A DNA stretch of 64,000 nucleotides from contig NW_006917094.1 of assembly GCF_000516985.1 (NCBI RefSeq), forward strand, positions 3,410,001 through 3,474,000, written 5' to 3'. Shown here in pieces: positions 44,318 through 55,759 of this stretch (positions are counted from its first letter, which is position 1; every line of letters begins with the position of its first letter). Below the pieces are notes generated by a model. That model did no database searches, was not told the origin of the DNA, and saw only the letters and a program-made list of their open reading frames with translations. Source of the stretch: Pestalotiopsis fici W106-1. Taxonomy: Eukaryota > Ascomycota > Sordariomycetes > Amphisphaeriales > Sporocadaceae. A program made the translations under genes and the position numbers.

Positions 44318-45510
44318 TTGAACTTTTCGGTCGTCTTCTCACATGTGGAAATACTAGAGCGACGACGGTAATGGCGGGACGGCAGGTTGCCAGCAAATTT
44401 CGCCGGACGGGGCAATGAGAGAATCGAAGCTGGCAGCATTCAAAGCAAACCCCGCTACGTATGTTATAACAATGCCATTGTTAATATTGAATTGGAAGAT
44501 TGAAGGGGGGAGTGATAGTCAAGACGGTGCCGAGTGTCGCAGCGGAAAGGTATATGTATATCCCTCGCGCGATTGACCTTAGATGTTTTTGAACTGTTTC
44601 AATGTACGTGGGACCGTTCAGACGGTTAAAACAGTCAAGCTTTCGAAAATTGGTGGCATGATTTCATTTCTTTCCCAAGAATATCATTTTGTAAGACGAC
44701 ACAGGGGGTTGGATACAAACATGTACACACATACTCAGTCCCTGGCCTATGCAGCATTCCCGACTTACTCGCGCATCTCCTCGGACATTGACCCCGTGCC
44801 ACATCAAAAGTCGATGGTGGAATTTCGCCTATTGCTTGGGCGCTTGCAAATTTAGATAAATTTTGCGTAAAAGATCGCCAAAAGTAGATCCGAACTCGTC
44901 TAATCTAGAGTCTCGAAAAGCCTCATAGGACCTCGGGAGTTTGTGGACGCGGGATGGGCGGCCTCAGTTCTCTCTCCCCCTGAGTCTTTCTCCTACTTCC
45001 CCCGCACACGCCAATGCATAGGTACCTGCTTTTCTGCATACCGCCAGACGGATGTAAAATATCTCAGGTTTCTAGACGTAGGTATTGATTGTGATTAATC
45101 CCCTGCGTAGATCATGGGGTTTTCTTCGATTCCGAGAACGTACCTGTCCATGCCTACCTTGTAGAGTCTGCAGGGACTCAGGTCTCGGTAAGTATCCCCG
45201 GATTGCCCGTTCCAGCAGTAACTAGGCACTAGCACCACAAACAAGCTTTGGGACTGGAGCGGCTAGGTACCTAAGACTTAGCTCCATCTCCCCCGGATAA
45301 TGCTGGCACACCCCCGGACCACACGTTGAAGACGTGCAAATCAGATCGGCTGGTATAAAATAATGAGAGTAGCCGATCCAGGAGAATGATTCGGACTTGA
45401 TATACTGTCCAATTGTGTATGACTGCTTCATTTCTATTGGTTTTATAAGACGCCCTGCCAATATGAAAGGGTGGCCATGTAATAGTAACCAGGCATGGCG
45501 GAGTCTTGCT
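44318..45510. other. Intergenic, about 1.2 kb
   Basis: No gene with support. Contains TAGGTACC at 45019-45026 and CTAGGTACCTA at 45263-45273, members of the recurring palindromic motif. Confidence 0.4.
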
Positions 45511-46955
45511 CTACTTGGCTGAAGGCTTGATCCCCATTTTGACCACTGGCGAATTGAGAAAGTTCTCATAGTCATGAAAAGCCTTTGTTTGCTCTTTGGA
45601 GATTGCAACTTCCTGTCCTCTCTCCACCACGCCTCGATCATATTCGGCGACCGCTTCGTTCAGGGTCTTGGTGCCGTTTCTGACTGCAATCATGCAATTG
45701 ACAAACTCGTCGGCATCTCGAATCGCCAAGTTACCTCCCTGCCCACGGTGGAACGTCATGCTATCAACTCTCATGTCAGATGATTGAGGGTTTTGTGCAG
45801 ATATCAAAAGAGTTCATAATCATTGGCTTACCTGTGTGCTGCATCGCCAGCGAGTGTGACTCTGGCCCCATGGTTATCCCATGGCCGCGTATGCCATATC
45901 CTCAACTGGTTCTTTGCAATTTCCACGTCATCTGGCAACAACTTGACAATAGTCTTGTACGGGTCCGCCCAGCCTTCCATTTGCCTTCTAAGCCGTCTGA
46001 GACGGTCAGCCGAGGTCTCATCCTGCTCTAGACTATTGTCATCTGGCCAAGTAGTCAAGATGTAAAAGACCCAAGTCTCGGGCTTCTCCAGGTCCGGCTT
46101 GTCGAGCAAAAAGATGCCCATGTACATGCTCTTTGGATGCGGCGCCACGTCAACGTTGGGGTTCATCTCGTGGTCCAACCAGAGCGCCTTGTCAGCGGGG
46201 AGGGTAAAGGAAAAGTTCATAAAGGTATACGGCAAAATCTCCTGTGCCGCGAGCTCCTCGCCAAGGAGCCATCGCCGTACATTGGAGACGCCGCCGTCGG
46301 CACCGACGATGACCGAGGCCGCGATGCTGGTGCCGTCCTCGAATTTCGCGAGCACGCGGTGGTCATTATCGTTTTCGTCTTCCAAGGTCTCAATGTCCAC
46401 CAGTTTCTTGCCGTACTGGATATCGAGACCCCTGGCCCAGTTCTTCTTGGTCTTCTGAATCTGCAACCTCCTGATTCCAGGAAATGGGGCGGCATTGAGA
46501 GTCTCGCCCGTTGCACCATCACGGACGAGAATGCACTGCTTCTCCGAAGTCTTGACATTCAAAGACGAGTCTGGTTGGCATTGTTGCAGGTTGGCCCATA
46601 GGTCTTTTGGCAAGAGCTTCTCGAGCTGGGCATGGCCCCAAGATAGTGTGACGCCCCAGTTCCTGCCTCGAGGTGAGGTCTCCCTATCAACTATTGTGAA
46701 GGGTATATCATTCTATGGAATCTCATTAGTATGTCTTTGTGCACCTAGGTGATTTCGAGGTGAATGTGGCTTTTGCCCGGTGCAAGGATGGAATACCGTA
46801 CCTTCTTTAGGCCGTGAGCGAGTGATAATCCGGCAAGGCCTTGTATAAGATATCAGTATACGGGTACGAAAAGAGGGCGACGATGAATCATTCATATAAG
46901 ACATACCACCGCCAATGATCAACACATGAGGCGAATTAGAAGTGCGTGCAATCAT
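45511..46955 (-). CDS. FAD-dependent monooxygenase (PHBH-fold)
   Basis: Model complement(join(45511..45760, 45832..46712, 46802..46839, 46907..46955)), 405 aa; introns of 71, 89 and 67 nt. Flavin hydroxylase using NAD(P)H and O2. The dinucleotide motif VLIIGGGLAGLSLAHGL is spread over exons 1 and 2 and appears only after splicing. The DG motif SVIVGADGGVSNVRR and the second FAD motif TLAGDAAHSMTFHRGQGG (joined at 45832/45760) are intact. The length is normal for salicylate-hydroxylase/zeaxanthin-epoxidase-like fungal proteins. The aromatic substrate is unknown, and no partner enzyme is adjacent. A palindrome CACCTAGGTG lies in intron 2. Confidence 0.92.
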
Positions 46956-47412
46956 TTTTGAAGACTGATTTAGGCAAATTTGTCCATTCAAGAAGAAAAG
47001 CTTCCTCCGTCTTGCAGCACTTCCATCATATACGTTGTACAGCTAGCTGACCCAGCTACGCTTGAGTTTCGTGCTGCCGCGCTACGACGTTCTCCCGGAA
47101 CTCTATGGGGAATCCCGTAAGTGTAAGACCTAACCGGCGGGCACCGAGACAGGACGCTCAATGAAGGTCCCGCGAGATCTCTGCACAAGTTGGAACCAAA
47201 ATATAAACTTCATATGTCACGTTTTGTGATACCACTAGTAGTCGCTCCTGCATGGCAGTGTATGCATCCCGGCACACACGGGTTGGGCCAACTCACATGT
47301 GACATACCGCCTGACCTATATACGCAGATGGGTATGTAGGTATGTAGGCACTCCAACTTTGGCGTTACATCATCACCAATGTTGCTGAAGCAACTCTCCC
47401 AACTCCTTCACC
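46956..47412. other. Divergent intergenic region
   Basis: Shared promoter region of the monooxygenase and the aldolase-like gene. Nothing else recognised apart from repeated TATGTAGG units near 47332-47348. Confidence 0.4.
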
Positions 47413-48614
47413 ATGCACCAACACACACCAATTGCTGCCTTTGCTAGATCTCGAGCGTTTACTCTTCTTGTCCTGATTCTATTAGTCCTTCCGACCATGG
47501 ATTGGTATTCTCATCCCAAAGCAAAAGTTCGAGCTGCCGACTGGGGAAAACAAGATGTCGCCGAGGTATGTAATAACCATTTCGCCCAGCCTCAATGTGT
47601 GTGCAGAGAGGCTCGATCTAACCGACAGTTACGGCCTCTTAGCTCAAGCGTAAACTTATCACTGCGAACCACATATTGCACAACCAGGACGTTGTTGATG
47701 CATATGGCCACATCTCCGTACGACATCCCCAGAACCGAGATGTCTACATCATGTCTGGGTACATGGCGCCCGCACTTGTCAAGAGCTCTGATGACCTCAT
47801 TGAATACTATGTCAACGACTCGAGCACTGTTGACCCAAACGCCAAGAAAGGGTGTAAGTTGGGAAAACGGCTCTTCTTCTCAGCCATGCATGCGCTATTG
47901 ATTTTGGGTTTTTTCCCTTCACATTTACTGAATATTTCTCGTTCCCTATATCAGATGCAGAGCGCTTCATCCATGGAGAAATGTTTAGGGTATATCCCGA
48001 GGTCAACTGCGTGGTTCACAGTCACGCAGAAGCGGTTCTGCCCTACGTGGCTGCAGACGTGCGCATGATGGCGGTATTCCACATGGCAGGCTTTCTCGGT
48101 AAGAAGTCTCCTAGCATCAACGATTCGAATCTTCAATATTCTTCCTTCTTTGCTCATATACGTTGGATAAAAAGGCTCCGAAGTTCCCGTCTTCGATGTA
48201 GGCCAGATATATCAGCCGGGGGATCAGCAGGACATGCTCATCCGCAACACACGTCTGGGCACGGCGCTCGCCAAGTACTTTTCCCGGAATCCGCACCAAG
48301 AGGCGCCCTCGCTGGACCACACAGTCGTGCTGATGAAACGCCATGGATACACGACGCACGGCGTGGATATCGAGACGGCCGTCTATCGTGCCATCTATAC
48401 CAAGATTAATGCCGGCGTGCAGTCGAATGCGCTGCTCATTGGCAACGTTCGAAACAGCGAGCACCCAGGTTCGTCTCCCAGCGCTCTGCCCAAGCCCATG
48501 TCCCAGAAGATGCTGGAGGACTGCGAAACCATGAATGAGGGCACTCAGGACAAGCCATGGGCGCTCTGGGTGGCCGAGGTAGAGAACAATAGCCTCTATG
48601 TCAATAAGGGCTAG
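47413..48614 (+). CDS. Class II aldolase/adducin-family protein with N-terminal hydrophobic segment
   Basis: Model join(47413..47565, 47643..47853, 47955..48098, 48175..48614), 315 aa; introns of 77, 101 and 76 nt. The class II aldolase/adducin head domain binds Zn through His residues: CVVHSHAEAVLPYVAADVR and, further on, KRHGYTTHG. Other family parts are LITANHILHNQDVVDAYGHISVRHP and GEMFRVYPEVN. It probably cleaves or epimerises a sugar phosphate or hydroxy-acid, but adducin-like members are not enzymes. Unusual is the N-terminus: residues about 15-28 (AFTLLVLILLVLP) form a hydrophobic stretch that looks like a signal peptide or anchor, unexpected for a cytosolic aldolase. It converges on the DUF5519 gene, 66 nt apart. 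Confidence 0.87.
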
Positions 48615-48680
48615 AGGTGTTTACATTCTTTTTTCTCGTGGATAAGTAGATTTAATACGTTCAAACTTGAAACAACAATT

Positions 48681-49552
48681 TTAAACCTTGACCCCGGTGA
48701 GATATTGCACAGCAGCCTTTAGTATACTCTCCACAACCTCGACTTCTTCCATATTTCGAGGAGCATAGACCATGACCCATCCTCGATTCACAAACGGCAA
48801 ACAGAATCTCTGACCCCAGCCCTTCTCCACCACCTCAATGGCATCGCGATCGCTCAGCCACACATGCAAGCTGTCGTCGGACGGGTGCGCGTGTCCAATC
48901 TCGTGGTCCAGGATCTTGTCCCGGGCTACGGGGTTGAGCGACGACACGTCGCGCTTGGCGTAGAGCCCGTCGGTGGTCTTGCCCTCGGTGTGCGAGGGCT
49001 TGACCTCCAAGAGGTCGGGATGCTCTGCCGCCAGCACCGTGACCATGTCGTGCAGTCGGGCCCGCGACGCCGTCGAGAGCACCCTGTCGGGGACCTGGCG
49101 CTGCGGCAGGATGCGCGGCATCAGCTTGGGCCGTGGCACCCCGCGCGTTGGCAGCTCAGTCAGGTGCAGTGGCCCGGACGACCGGTCATAGACTGATGTG
49201 TCCAAGAGGTCGTCGTTGGCCAAGAGGGCTTTAACCCTCAGCTTGGTCATCCTCCAGTAGCCTCTGTGGCAGATTCGTTAGTCAAGCCTCTCTCCCTCCC
49301 ATTTTTGAGTAACTGGACCCCGGCTTCCCAGGGTACTCACGCCCATGTTGGAGGTGTGCCGCCGGTTCCAAACGATTTCCAGTCGGAAAAGTCCTTGACT
49401 GTCCTGCATGAGAATGAGCCTAGACCTCTAGAATGGTGTGACCTGGGTAAGACCGACCACGCGATGCTGATAGCTGCCGTCGTGATGAGACCCGTCGCCA
49501 GCGGGTTCGTTCTCACCACCGAAACTGCCTGTTCAAATGCCCCACTCGCCAT
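48681..49552 (-). CDS. DUF5519 (luciferase-like domain) family protein
   Basis: Model complement(join(48681..49263, 49341..49552)), 264 aa; intron of 77 nt. N-terminal hydrophobic helix (NPLATGLITTAAISIAWSVLP), then the linker GGTPPTWAGYWRMTKLRVKA created by splicing, and the C-terminal domain typical of the family: DHEIGHAHPSDDSLHVWLSDRDAIEVVEKGWGQRF and WVMVYAPRNMEEVEVV. The domain name comes from distant similarity; no luminescence or enzyme activity is implied. The start MASGAFEQAV is preferred over an in-frame ATG at 49729, since the added 59 residues show no family features. Likely membrane-attached. Confidence 0.82.
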
Positions 49553-50441
49553 GATTTCTTGAGTGATCACTGAACTGATCGCTACTGGTGAATTGTCATG
49601 AATGCAGAAGTTCGTCCCAGTTTTCAAAGACGAAAAGTAAATATCGTCGATGGCTTGGGGCTGGACTCTGTTGTGTGACGCGGAAAGTTGGAGCTGGGTC
49701 TGAAGTAGCGGGGAGGCCCCAGCCGTCACCGGACGTCCGTCGTCATAGTCTGTGTATCTACAGCCAATGGCCTCAAATCATGAATGCTTCATTATCAAGT
49801 TGTGAAATACGGGGACTCTCATTGTGTAAGTCATAATATGACACAGTCGAGGTATTAAGAAGCTTGGATTCAAGACAGTAAAGCCGCATTCGGAATGGCG
49901 CCACTATATACACGTCTTTCTGGGAGACTTGTGCCGATCCGGTTTACAACCAGCCAGCGGACACCCAATGTGCAAACAGTGACCTGAACATGCCAACGAG
50001 ACATTGGTCTTCACTGCTGTTTCCATGCCGATTGTGAAGATTCGGATTTATGATTCATTCTACTGTGGAAACAGCAAAAGGATTTTCCCAGCAGCCATCT
50101 CTCGTGCGATAAGAGATTTGATGCGGCCGTAGCTCGTACATCCCAACAATATGCAGTATGCAATCGACCGCTGGTTGCACATGCTTGTGAGTTGTTGGCT
50201 CCCAGGCCCTCTTATTCGACGAGAAAATCGTGGACGAGTCCGTACCACGCAAAAGAGACCCTGACTGGTGGGTTGCTCTATCACGCCTAGCTGTTGGGGT
50301 GTACAGCATTTGAAGCTTCGCGATGGCTTTTCCAAACGAACTCGCCAGGACTGGGGCCAGGTGAAGAACATTGTTGTGATGAGCTTTAGAACGGTACTTC
50401 GCATCCCGAAATTCTGCAAGGTCTGTACCTGGGTATGGTGA
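49553..50441. other. Intergenic, about 0.9 kb
   Basis: Between two minus-strand genes. Overlapping frames of 80-120 codons at 50055-50419 lack any domain. Confidence 0.4.
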
Positions 50442-51323
50442 TCACATCAACACCTTCTTGAAAGCATCACCGAGGCCCCTTTGCTCAAGCCACGCTTCCA
50501 CAGCCTTCATGTCATTGCGGTTGGCCCTCTCGCCCCTGCGCTCGCCAAGCAGGTCTGTGATCTCTTGCATGCCGTCAAAAACGCGCTGGAGCTGGCCCGT
50601 CTCCCGGTGGCGCTCGCTGACCTTTTTGTGGTGCGCGGGAATGTCGCCCCAGCTGTCGGTCTTGATGAACTTCATGTAGTCGTCGATGCTCTTGGAGCCG
50701 CCCTCTAGACACAGGATGCCCGGCTTGCCCGCCAGTAGAAACCCGCTTAGTCCGTATGAGGGTCCATGATTGATGAGATCATCTCTCTTGGAGCGCGTGC
50801 TGATGGACGGAAAGTAGAACCATACTCGGACTAGAGGCTCACTTGTTGATTCTGTATTCACTGTCATGGCAGCAGCGTCGCGATTGGATTTGATGTGTTG
50901 GACACAAGCCTCCCGTACGTATTCGATGCCGCCCAGGAGGTCCTCATCTGGTATGTCGGTCTGGACGTTTGTCACCTCGGCCTTGCTCATCCATCCCGGT
51001 TGTATGATCCTAATACGCACAGGGGAAGGCTCAGCAGGTGGCTCCGTCTCTTCATATTTGATTGGCACGATGAGTTCCAAAACTATCGATCGCGACCCCA
51101 CGGGCTCGTCTATCTCGCTGGATAGATCAAGATTGAGCGATATTGATAGTGTTGATGAAACACGCGTAGGCATTTCTGATGCGCCTTCAATCCATTCAAT
51201 AAGACTCGTTCGAGAAGCATCAGAGTTCGAGTCCAATTGCGCGTCCTCCGGGTACATGGCCAGAAGAAGGTCAATTTGGCTGAGCTGCAGCTCCAACAAA
51301 TCCTGCGGCAAGATTTTAGCCAT
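50442..51323 (-). CDS. RWD domain and DUF1115 protein (RWDD2-like)
   Basis: 293 aa, one exon. The N-terminal RWD domain begins LELQLSQIDLLLAMYPE (about residues 10-26) and continues through the beta-strands SIVLELIVPIKY. Its usual Pro-rich turn is replaced by an acidic loop. The C-terminal DUF1115 region follows: VRVWFYFPSISTRSKRDDLINHGPSYGLSGFLLAGKPGILCLEGG, then SWGDIPAHHKKV. This domain order matches the eukaryotic RWDD2 family, whose function is not well known; RWD folds mediate protein contacts in ubiquitin and GCN2-type pathways. Intronless; both ends are supported by the family layout. Confidence 0.88.
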   Translation of the reverse strand: MAKILPQDLLELQLSQIDLLLAMYPEDAQLDSNSDASRTSLIEWIEGASEMPTRVSSTLSISLNLDLSSEIDEPVGSRSIVLELIVPIKYEETEPPAEPSPVRIRIIQPGWMSKAEVTNVQTDIPDEDLLGGIEYVREACVQHIKSNRDAAAMTVNTESTSEPLVRVWFYFPSISTRSKRDDLINHGPSYGLSGFLLAGKPGILCLEGGSKSIDDYMKFIKTDSWGDIPAHHKKVSERHRETGQLQRVFDGMQEITDLLGERRGERANRNDMKAVEAWLEQRGLGDAFKKVLM

Positions 51324-52142
51324 TTTGCAAATCTCTTCTCTGAAGACTCTGCAATATGCTCAGCTGTATCGCGCTGGGCTTATTATGTCGCGTTGACCAT
51401 ATGTAAAAATGTGTATACTCGACAGAGAATTGCCCGGTATCGCAATAGACCATGTTCTGTGATTTTGTACTGGCAGCTGACGGCGGCTGCAGAAACATCG
51501 TCATTGAGGCCATAGACTCTGGTCATCATACTGTTCCCGGCTTGATAGCAACGACTTGACTTGCAAGATTATTCAGTCTCCATCATTGACAAAAAGATAC
51601 TGAATCGAGAGAGCGTCTGCATTTGCCATGTTTCCTGGAAAAGTATTGCTATGAGCCTTCTCTATTTCTTTTGAAGCATCTCTGTTGACAACCACTATAC
51701 TACAGAACTCAGGGTCCACTTTCATTCCTCCCCAGTACACCTTACCCACAAGTACTTGACCGCATACTCTGCTATTATAACTTTTTGGATTGTGGTGAGA
51801 GCAAGTATATGACCGACTGACGTTTTCGCCAATCTCATGTGTTGAAGTAAGTTATGACCCTGCAGTGGCCGCCGCCTTGATGAACCAACTCAATCGAGCT
51901 CCATGGAGATATTTCATATTGAGGCAGGGCCAGTATTACAATTCCAAGACCGCCTGCGTCGCTATGCATACTGTCTGCTACATTGGTGTACACAGCCTAG
52001 TGTCCCATAGGAATTTCGATGTCAAAATATAGAATAAGAATATACTGTAAGATGGGATTTGTTTATGCTGTTATACAGTTCTATGACGCTATTTCCCATT
52101 TCTACATATTCATGATACATCGTAGAGTCTTAAGACATTCAT
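51324..52142. other. Intergenic, about 0.8 kb
   Basis: Upstream of the RWD gene and downstream of the Mcp1-like gene. No gene seen; AT-rich near 52020-52140. Confidence 0.4.
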
Positions 52143-53227
52143 TCATTGCCCAGTCCGAGCATAAATCCCGTCATAAACCTTTCCTAGCCACCCATCTGCA
52201 GCTCCGGCTCTGGCGACGATTCCGAGTCCACCAGCAGCCCAGGCGACTCCCACCAGCGCCGCAATACTATTGATGGACCACCAGGCCCGGCTCCTCCTCT
52301 TTCGAAGCTTCTTGTCAACTGTAGTCCTCCTCCAGCCCACCGGAGGAGCGACACCCAACCACTTCGCCCACCCCCAGGCCATGTGACCTACGCCGACTGC
52401 CAGGAGAAGTGTGTAAGCGATCCATGGCTGGATGCCATGCCTCGCAAATCCGTGTGCCACATACTCCAGACCAATATTTGAGCTGTCACCTTCCACCATC
52501 AGAGGCAGGACTCTGTTCATAAAAATGTGCGCCAACAGAGGCGGGAGGAGAATATAACCAGATATCGACACGTTGGACAGTTGCGGCCAGATCCGGAGAC
52601 CATTCTTTGACCTGTCGGAAGAACTGGTTGATGATGTCTTGGATCGGTGCAAGGCATACATGCCGGGCGTCGCACCGCCATATCTCTTGAGGTTTTGTGA
52701 CCGTCGGACGAGGCGCAGAGAGAGGCCGGCTAGCACGTGTGCTGCGATCGGGAGGCCGACGAGGAGAGGTTCGGAAACGCTTGTCTGATAGATTTCGCGG
52801 GCCATGAGGAGGAATGGCTCCGAGTACGGTACATTTTGGTAGATCAGGGGTATCAAGGATGTGTTCACCATGTGTAGCCCAGCGAAGGCGGTGAATGTGT
52901 AGAAAGAGTAGCGCTGGATTCTCGTTACTACAAGCTGGTTAGTTTTTGATAGAGATAGTGTTTAAAACATGAGGTAAACGAACAGTAGTATACTGCCCCA
53001 TGATTGCTACCGCTCAGACCCAGAGCCGAAGAGTGTAGGCTTGACGATCCAAAAGTGGACTGTGAGTTGAGCGAGCCTGTAGACTCGTCCAAGTTTTCCT
53101 CGGGCAGAGGCGGCAGTGGTTTTTCCTGAGATGGGCTCTCTGCAATGGGTTGGGGATCTAGCTGCAGGAGTGATATCATAGTCTCCTGGGAAGCTTTATG
53201 TGTTAAGGCCGGAGTTCGCGACTCCAT
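52143..53227 (-). CDS. Mcp1-like DUF1691 mitochondrial membrane protein
   Basis: Model complement(join(52143..52927, 52984..53227)), 342 aa; intron of 57 nt (GTTCGT donor, CTAACC branch). The family in yeast (Mcp1) is a multi-spanning outer-membrane protein linked to mitochondrial lipid homeostasis. Seen: an acidic, Ser-rich N-terminal tail (QEKPLPPLPEENLDES), the junction YYLTRIQRYSFYTFTAFAGLHMVNTSLIPL, several hydrophobic helices (PLLVGLPIAAHVLAGLSL, ISGYILLPPLLAHIFMNRV, PWIAYTLLLAVGVGHMAWGWAKW, INSIAALVGVAWAAGGLGI), and conserved His residues within the membrane part that could bind haem. The start MESRTPAL is chosen because residues upstream read as untranslated. It shares a divergent promoter with the C2H2 gene. 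Confidence 0.85.
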
Positions 53228-53646
53228 CTTGTCCTGGTGGTTGCACAAGCAATGCTTGAGCTGGTGATGATGTACGACAAACAAACCGAAAATTGAAGCT
53301 GTCGCGAGCGCCTCTGCTTGGTACCTCCAGCGGTCAGCGCGCTGGAAATCACCTACGTAATGGCCCTGAGCGGCGATCTGCAGGGATCTTGTTAGCGCTG
53401 TTTCGACTTGGATCCAATGGCAACTCGCCAATTTCAGAGCTGCCATCCAGCGCCAACTCCGCTGCAAGCCGATCTTAGCGACATCGCAGTCAGGAAACCT
53501 CGTCTTCAGCACCACACACACCAACCAGCATACAACTCATTTACACGCGCGCAAAGCTACCAACCACGTGGTTGATACCGTGCTATTCGACTGTCATCGT
53601 TCCTTTTGACTGATTGTATTATTTGCAGCTAAACGCGACATCCACA
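53228..53646. other. Bidirectional promoter region
   Basis: 419 nt between two divergent starts. The minus frame is open further upstream (to 53524), but that part shows no family features. Confidence 0.4.
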
Positions 53647-54135
53647 ATGCCGCCACGACATCAGACTCTCCCGAGTGCGCAGACGGCCTCAGCCCGCGCA
53701 GCTAGGCAGTCGTTCTACTGCGAACTGTGCTCCAAAGGCTACAGCCGCATGAACGACTATGAAGCACACCTCTCATCCTACGATCACTCGCATCGGCAGC
53801 GCATGAGGGACATGAAGCAAATGGTCAAGGACCCCACGGCCGCCGCGAGAGCAAGAAAGGCAGAGCAAAAATCCGACGGTCTCATAAGCATCAAGCTGGG
53901 TGAAGGCGGCAGTGGCAGCGCGTCTGGAGCGGGCGGAGGCTTCAAGAAAGGCGGCTTTAAAAAGAGTGGCTTCAAGAGTGCTTTTGCTCCCTCTGGTGGC
54001 GAAGACGAAAAGAGCGTTAGTGATGCGGTTGCGAAAGACGGAATCAAGGAGAAGAGGATCGTTAGCCTCCAGGACGAAAGCGACACCGAAGATGAAGGAT
54101 ACGAGGTCTATGATCCGAGGAAGCCGACAGACTGA
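53647..54135 (+). CDS. Single C2H2 zinc-finger protein
   Basis: 162 aa, one exon. One finger near the N-terminus: YCELCSKGYSRMNDYEAHLSSYDHSHRQR (Cys-x2-Cys-x12-His-x5-His), followed by a basic helix (MRDMKQMVKDPTAAARARKAEQK), a Gly/Ser/Lys/Phe-rich linker (FKKGGFKKSGFKSAF) and an acidic end (DESDTEDEGYEVYDPRKP). The wide His spacing and the adjacent basic helix resemble RNA- or splicing-linked C2H2 proteins (GPATCH8/ZNF804-like finger), so a nuclear RNA role is likelier than DNA binding. That is inference. The frame is open from 53614, but ATG 53647 (MPPRHQTLP) fits best. Confidence 0.83.
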   Translation: MPPRHQTLPSAQTASARAARQSFYCELCSKGYSRMNDYEAHLSSYDHSHRQRMRDMKQMVKDPTAAARARKAEQKSDGLISIKLGEGGSGSASGAGGGFKKGGFKKSGFKSAFAPSGGEDEKSVSDAVAKDGIKEKRIVSLQDESDTEDEGYEVYDPRKPTD

Positions 54136-54787
54136 ATTCCGACCCTATGAACAGCGTTTAGGCATTTATATCGAGGGCACAGCAGCTTTGGACCTTGTCC
54201 GCTGCGTTCATTTGAATTCTTCTTGGAAGATCACGGCAGGGAAAGCAGCAGCGGTGATCGCTTGCCCCATTGAGGAATCTCAAAGAAAATAGTCAAGTGC
54301 AGCTTGAGGACTCCCTTGAGGCCTCTTCGCAAGACCCCTGGCCATGGCGTTGGGTCGTGCTACCCAAGAGCAAAGATCTTGCAGCTGGCACAAGTTAGAT
54401 CGACACTCATCATTACGAAATAGCACCAGCCAGTAATCATGGTGCTATCTACTCCGAGCGACCTTCGGCGATACAGCTCATTGTTTTTGACTAGCGGTCA
54501 AAGCAGTGCAAATTTAGGAGATTGGATTACGACACCAGTCATACGCACAGCCCAGTCTGTAAGCAAGCTTGGAGGTTCATAGTCGATCAGATATCACGGC
54601 CAGCATTACGAGCACGTGGCTTTATCAGAATGACTCCAAGTATGATCATCGTTGAAAAACTTCAAGATGAAAGGTCATCATGGACTACTCAGGCTGCATG
54701 CCTGTAGAATCCAGGTCACGAGAAAAGGGAATGTCATCGTCTCTATTCGATCTTGTACTATGCCCGGGTATTGAATGCGGTTGTAGT
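54136..54787. other. Convergent intergenic spacer
   Basis: Between the C2H2 and thioesterase stop codons. No gene seen. Confidence 0.4.
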
Positions 54788-55759
54788 CTATAGCTTCCCT
54801 TTCGTCTTGTTCTCTGGCCATGGTCGCATGATGGACTGCTGTGTCATGGACGCGACAAGGTGGCCCTTCTCGTCCCAGAGCCTAGCCTCTGTATATGTCC
54901 TGCCTAGACCTCCTGCTGTAGTTCTCCGTTCTCTCAGATGCCAGGAACTCAAATCTATGTCGGATGAAAAGAGGCGCAAAGCAAAGTCCAATGAACTACA
55001 GGCCGCCGAGTCGTCGAGCCACTTATGGCTGTGTCCCAACGGTAGGAAAGCGAGGCCACCATCAAGCAGGAAGGCGACCGCAGCTGCCCTCTCATCTCGT
55101 GACTCTAGCGGCGCACGTGTCCTGCTCCAGTCTCCAGACGTCTTGTCGGTAATGGGGAGGTGTTCTTGTGTCGTTTGTTTTTGCTTATTGGCGCCCCCAA
55201 CGTTCTGCCCCGAGACACCCTCTGGACAAAGCCTTGTGTCAAAGAAAGAATCACCCAAAGCAAACGACTCGATGACTTTGGCGGCATCCTTTTCGTCCAT
55301 TTGGCCTGAAGCGACGGCCTCTCGCGCCAACTCCCCAAAGGATCGACTCTTTTCCGGTCCAGAGTACTGTAATACTGGCGGGGTCGAGTACGTGAGCATT
55401 GCCGGCTCTTCTATTTGGAAGTCGGCCAGAAGCTCAAGACACACGCGCTTCTTTCCATCGGGCCGGATTTGGCTGACCTCAACCCGTCGTGTGGCAAAGG
55501 TCTTTGTATTCCGTGACGAGTGCACCGTACAGTAGAGCTTCTCCGTGGTTGATGCCGGTCCCAGAAAATGTCCGACAAGCGAGTAAAGCCTATGTGTCGG
55601 GGGAACCGTCTTGCATGCAGCGTGGACGGCTATTCCCAAAGTACAGCCTCCATAGGCGATAGGCAGCGCGTTGCCCATGCGTTCAGGAGGGATGCGCGAT
55701 GCATATTCACCGGGTCCGATTTCGTCGATGCTTAGCTGCTCTGCTAAGGAGGCAACCAT
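54788..55759 (-). CDS. Acyl-CoA thioesterase II (TesB-type double hotdog)
   Basis: 323 aa, one exon. Hydrolyses acyl-CoA to free acid and CoA, normally in peroxisomes. Seen: first hotdog (MGNALPIAYGGCTLGIAVHAA, HRLYSLVGHFLGPASTTEKLYC, RNTKTFATRRVEVSQ) and second hotdog (AAAVAFLLDGGLAFLPLGHSHKWL, ACSSLDFALRLFSSDIDLSSWHLRERR, and the active-site-type end GRTYTEARLWDEKGHLVASMTQQSIMRP). The C-terminus is GKL, which is close to but not a standard PTS1 (SKL-like), so peroxisomal import is uncertain. Family and length are clear. Confidence 0.92.
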   Translation of the reverse strand: MVASLAEQLSIDEIGPGEYASRIPPERMGNALPIAYGGCTLGIAVHAACKTVPPTHRLYSLVGHFLGPASTTEKLYCTVHSSRNTKTFATRRVEVSQIRPDGKKRVCLELLADFQIEEPAMLTYSTPPVLQYSGPEKSRSFGELAREAVASGQMDEKDAAKVIESFALGDSFFDTRLCPEGVSGQNVGGANKQKQTTQEHLPITDKTSGDWSRTRAPLESRDERAAAVAFLLDGGLAFLPLGHSHKWLDDSAACSSLDFALRLFSSDIDLSSWHLRERRTTAGGLGRTYTEARLWDEKGHLVASMTQQSIMRPWPENKTKGKL

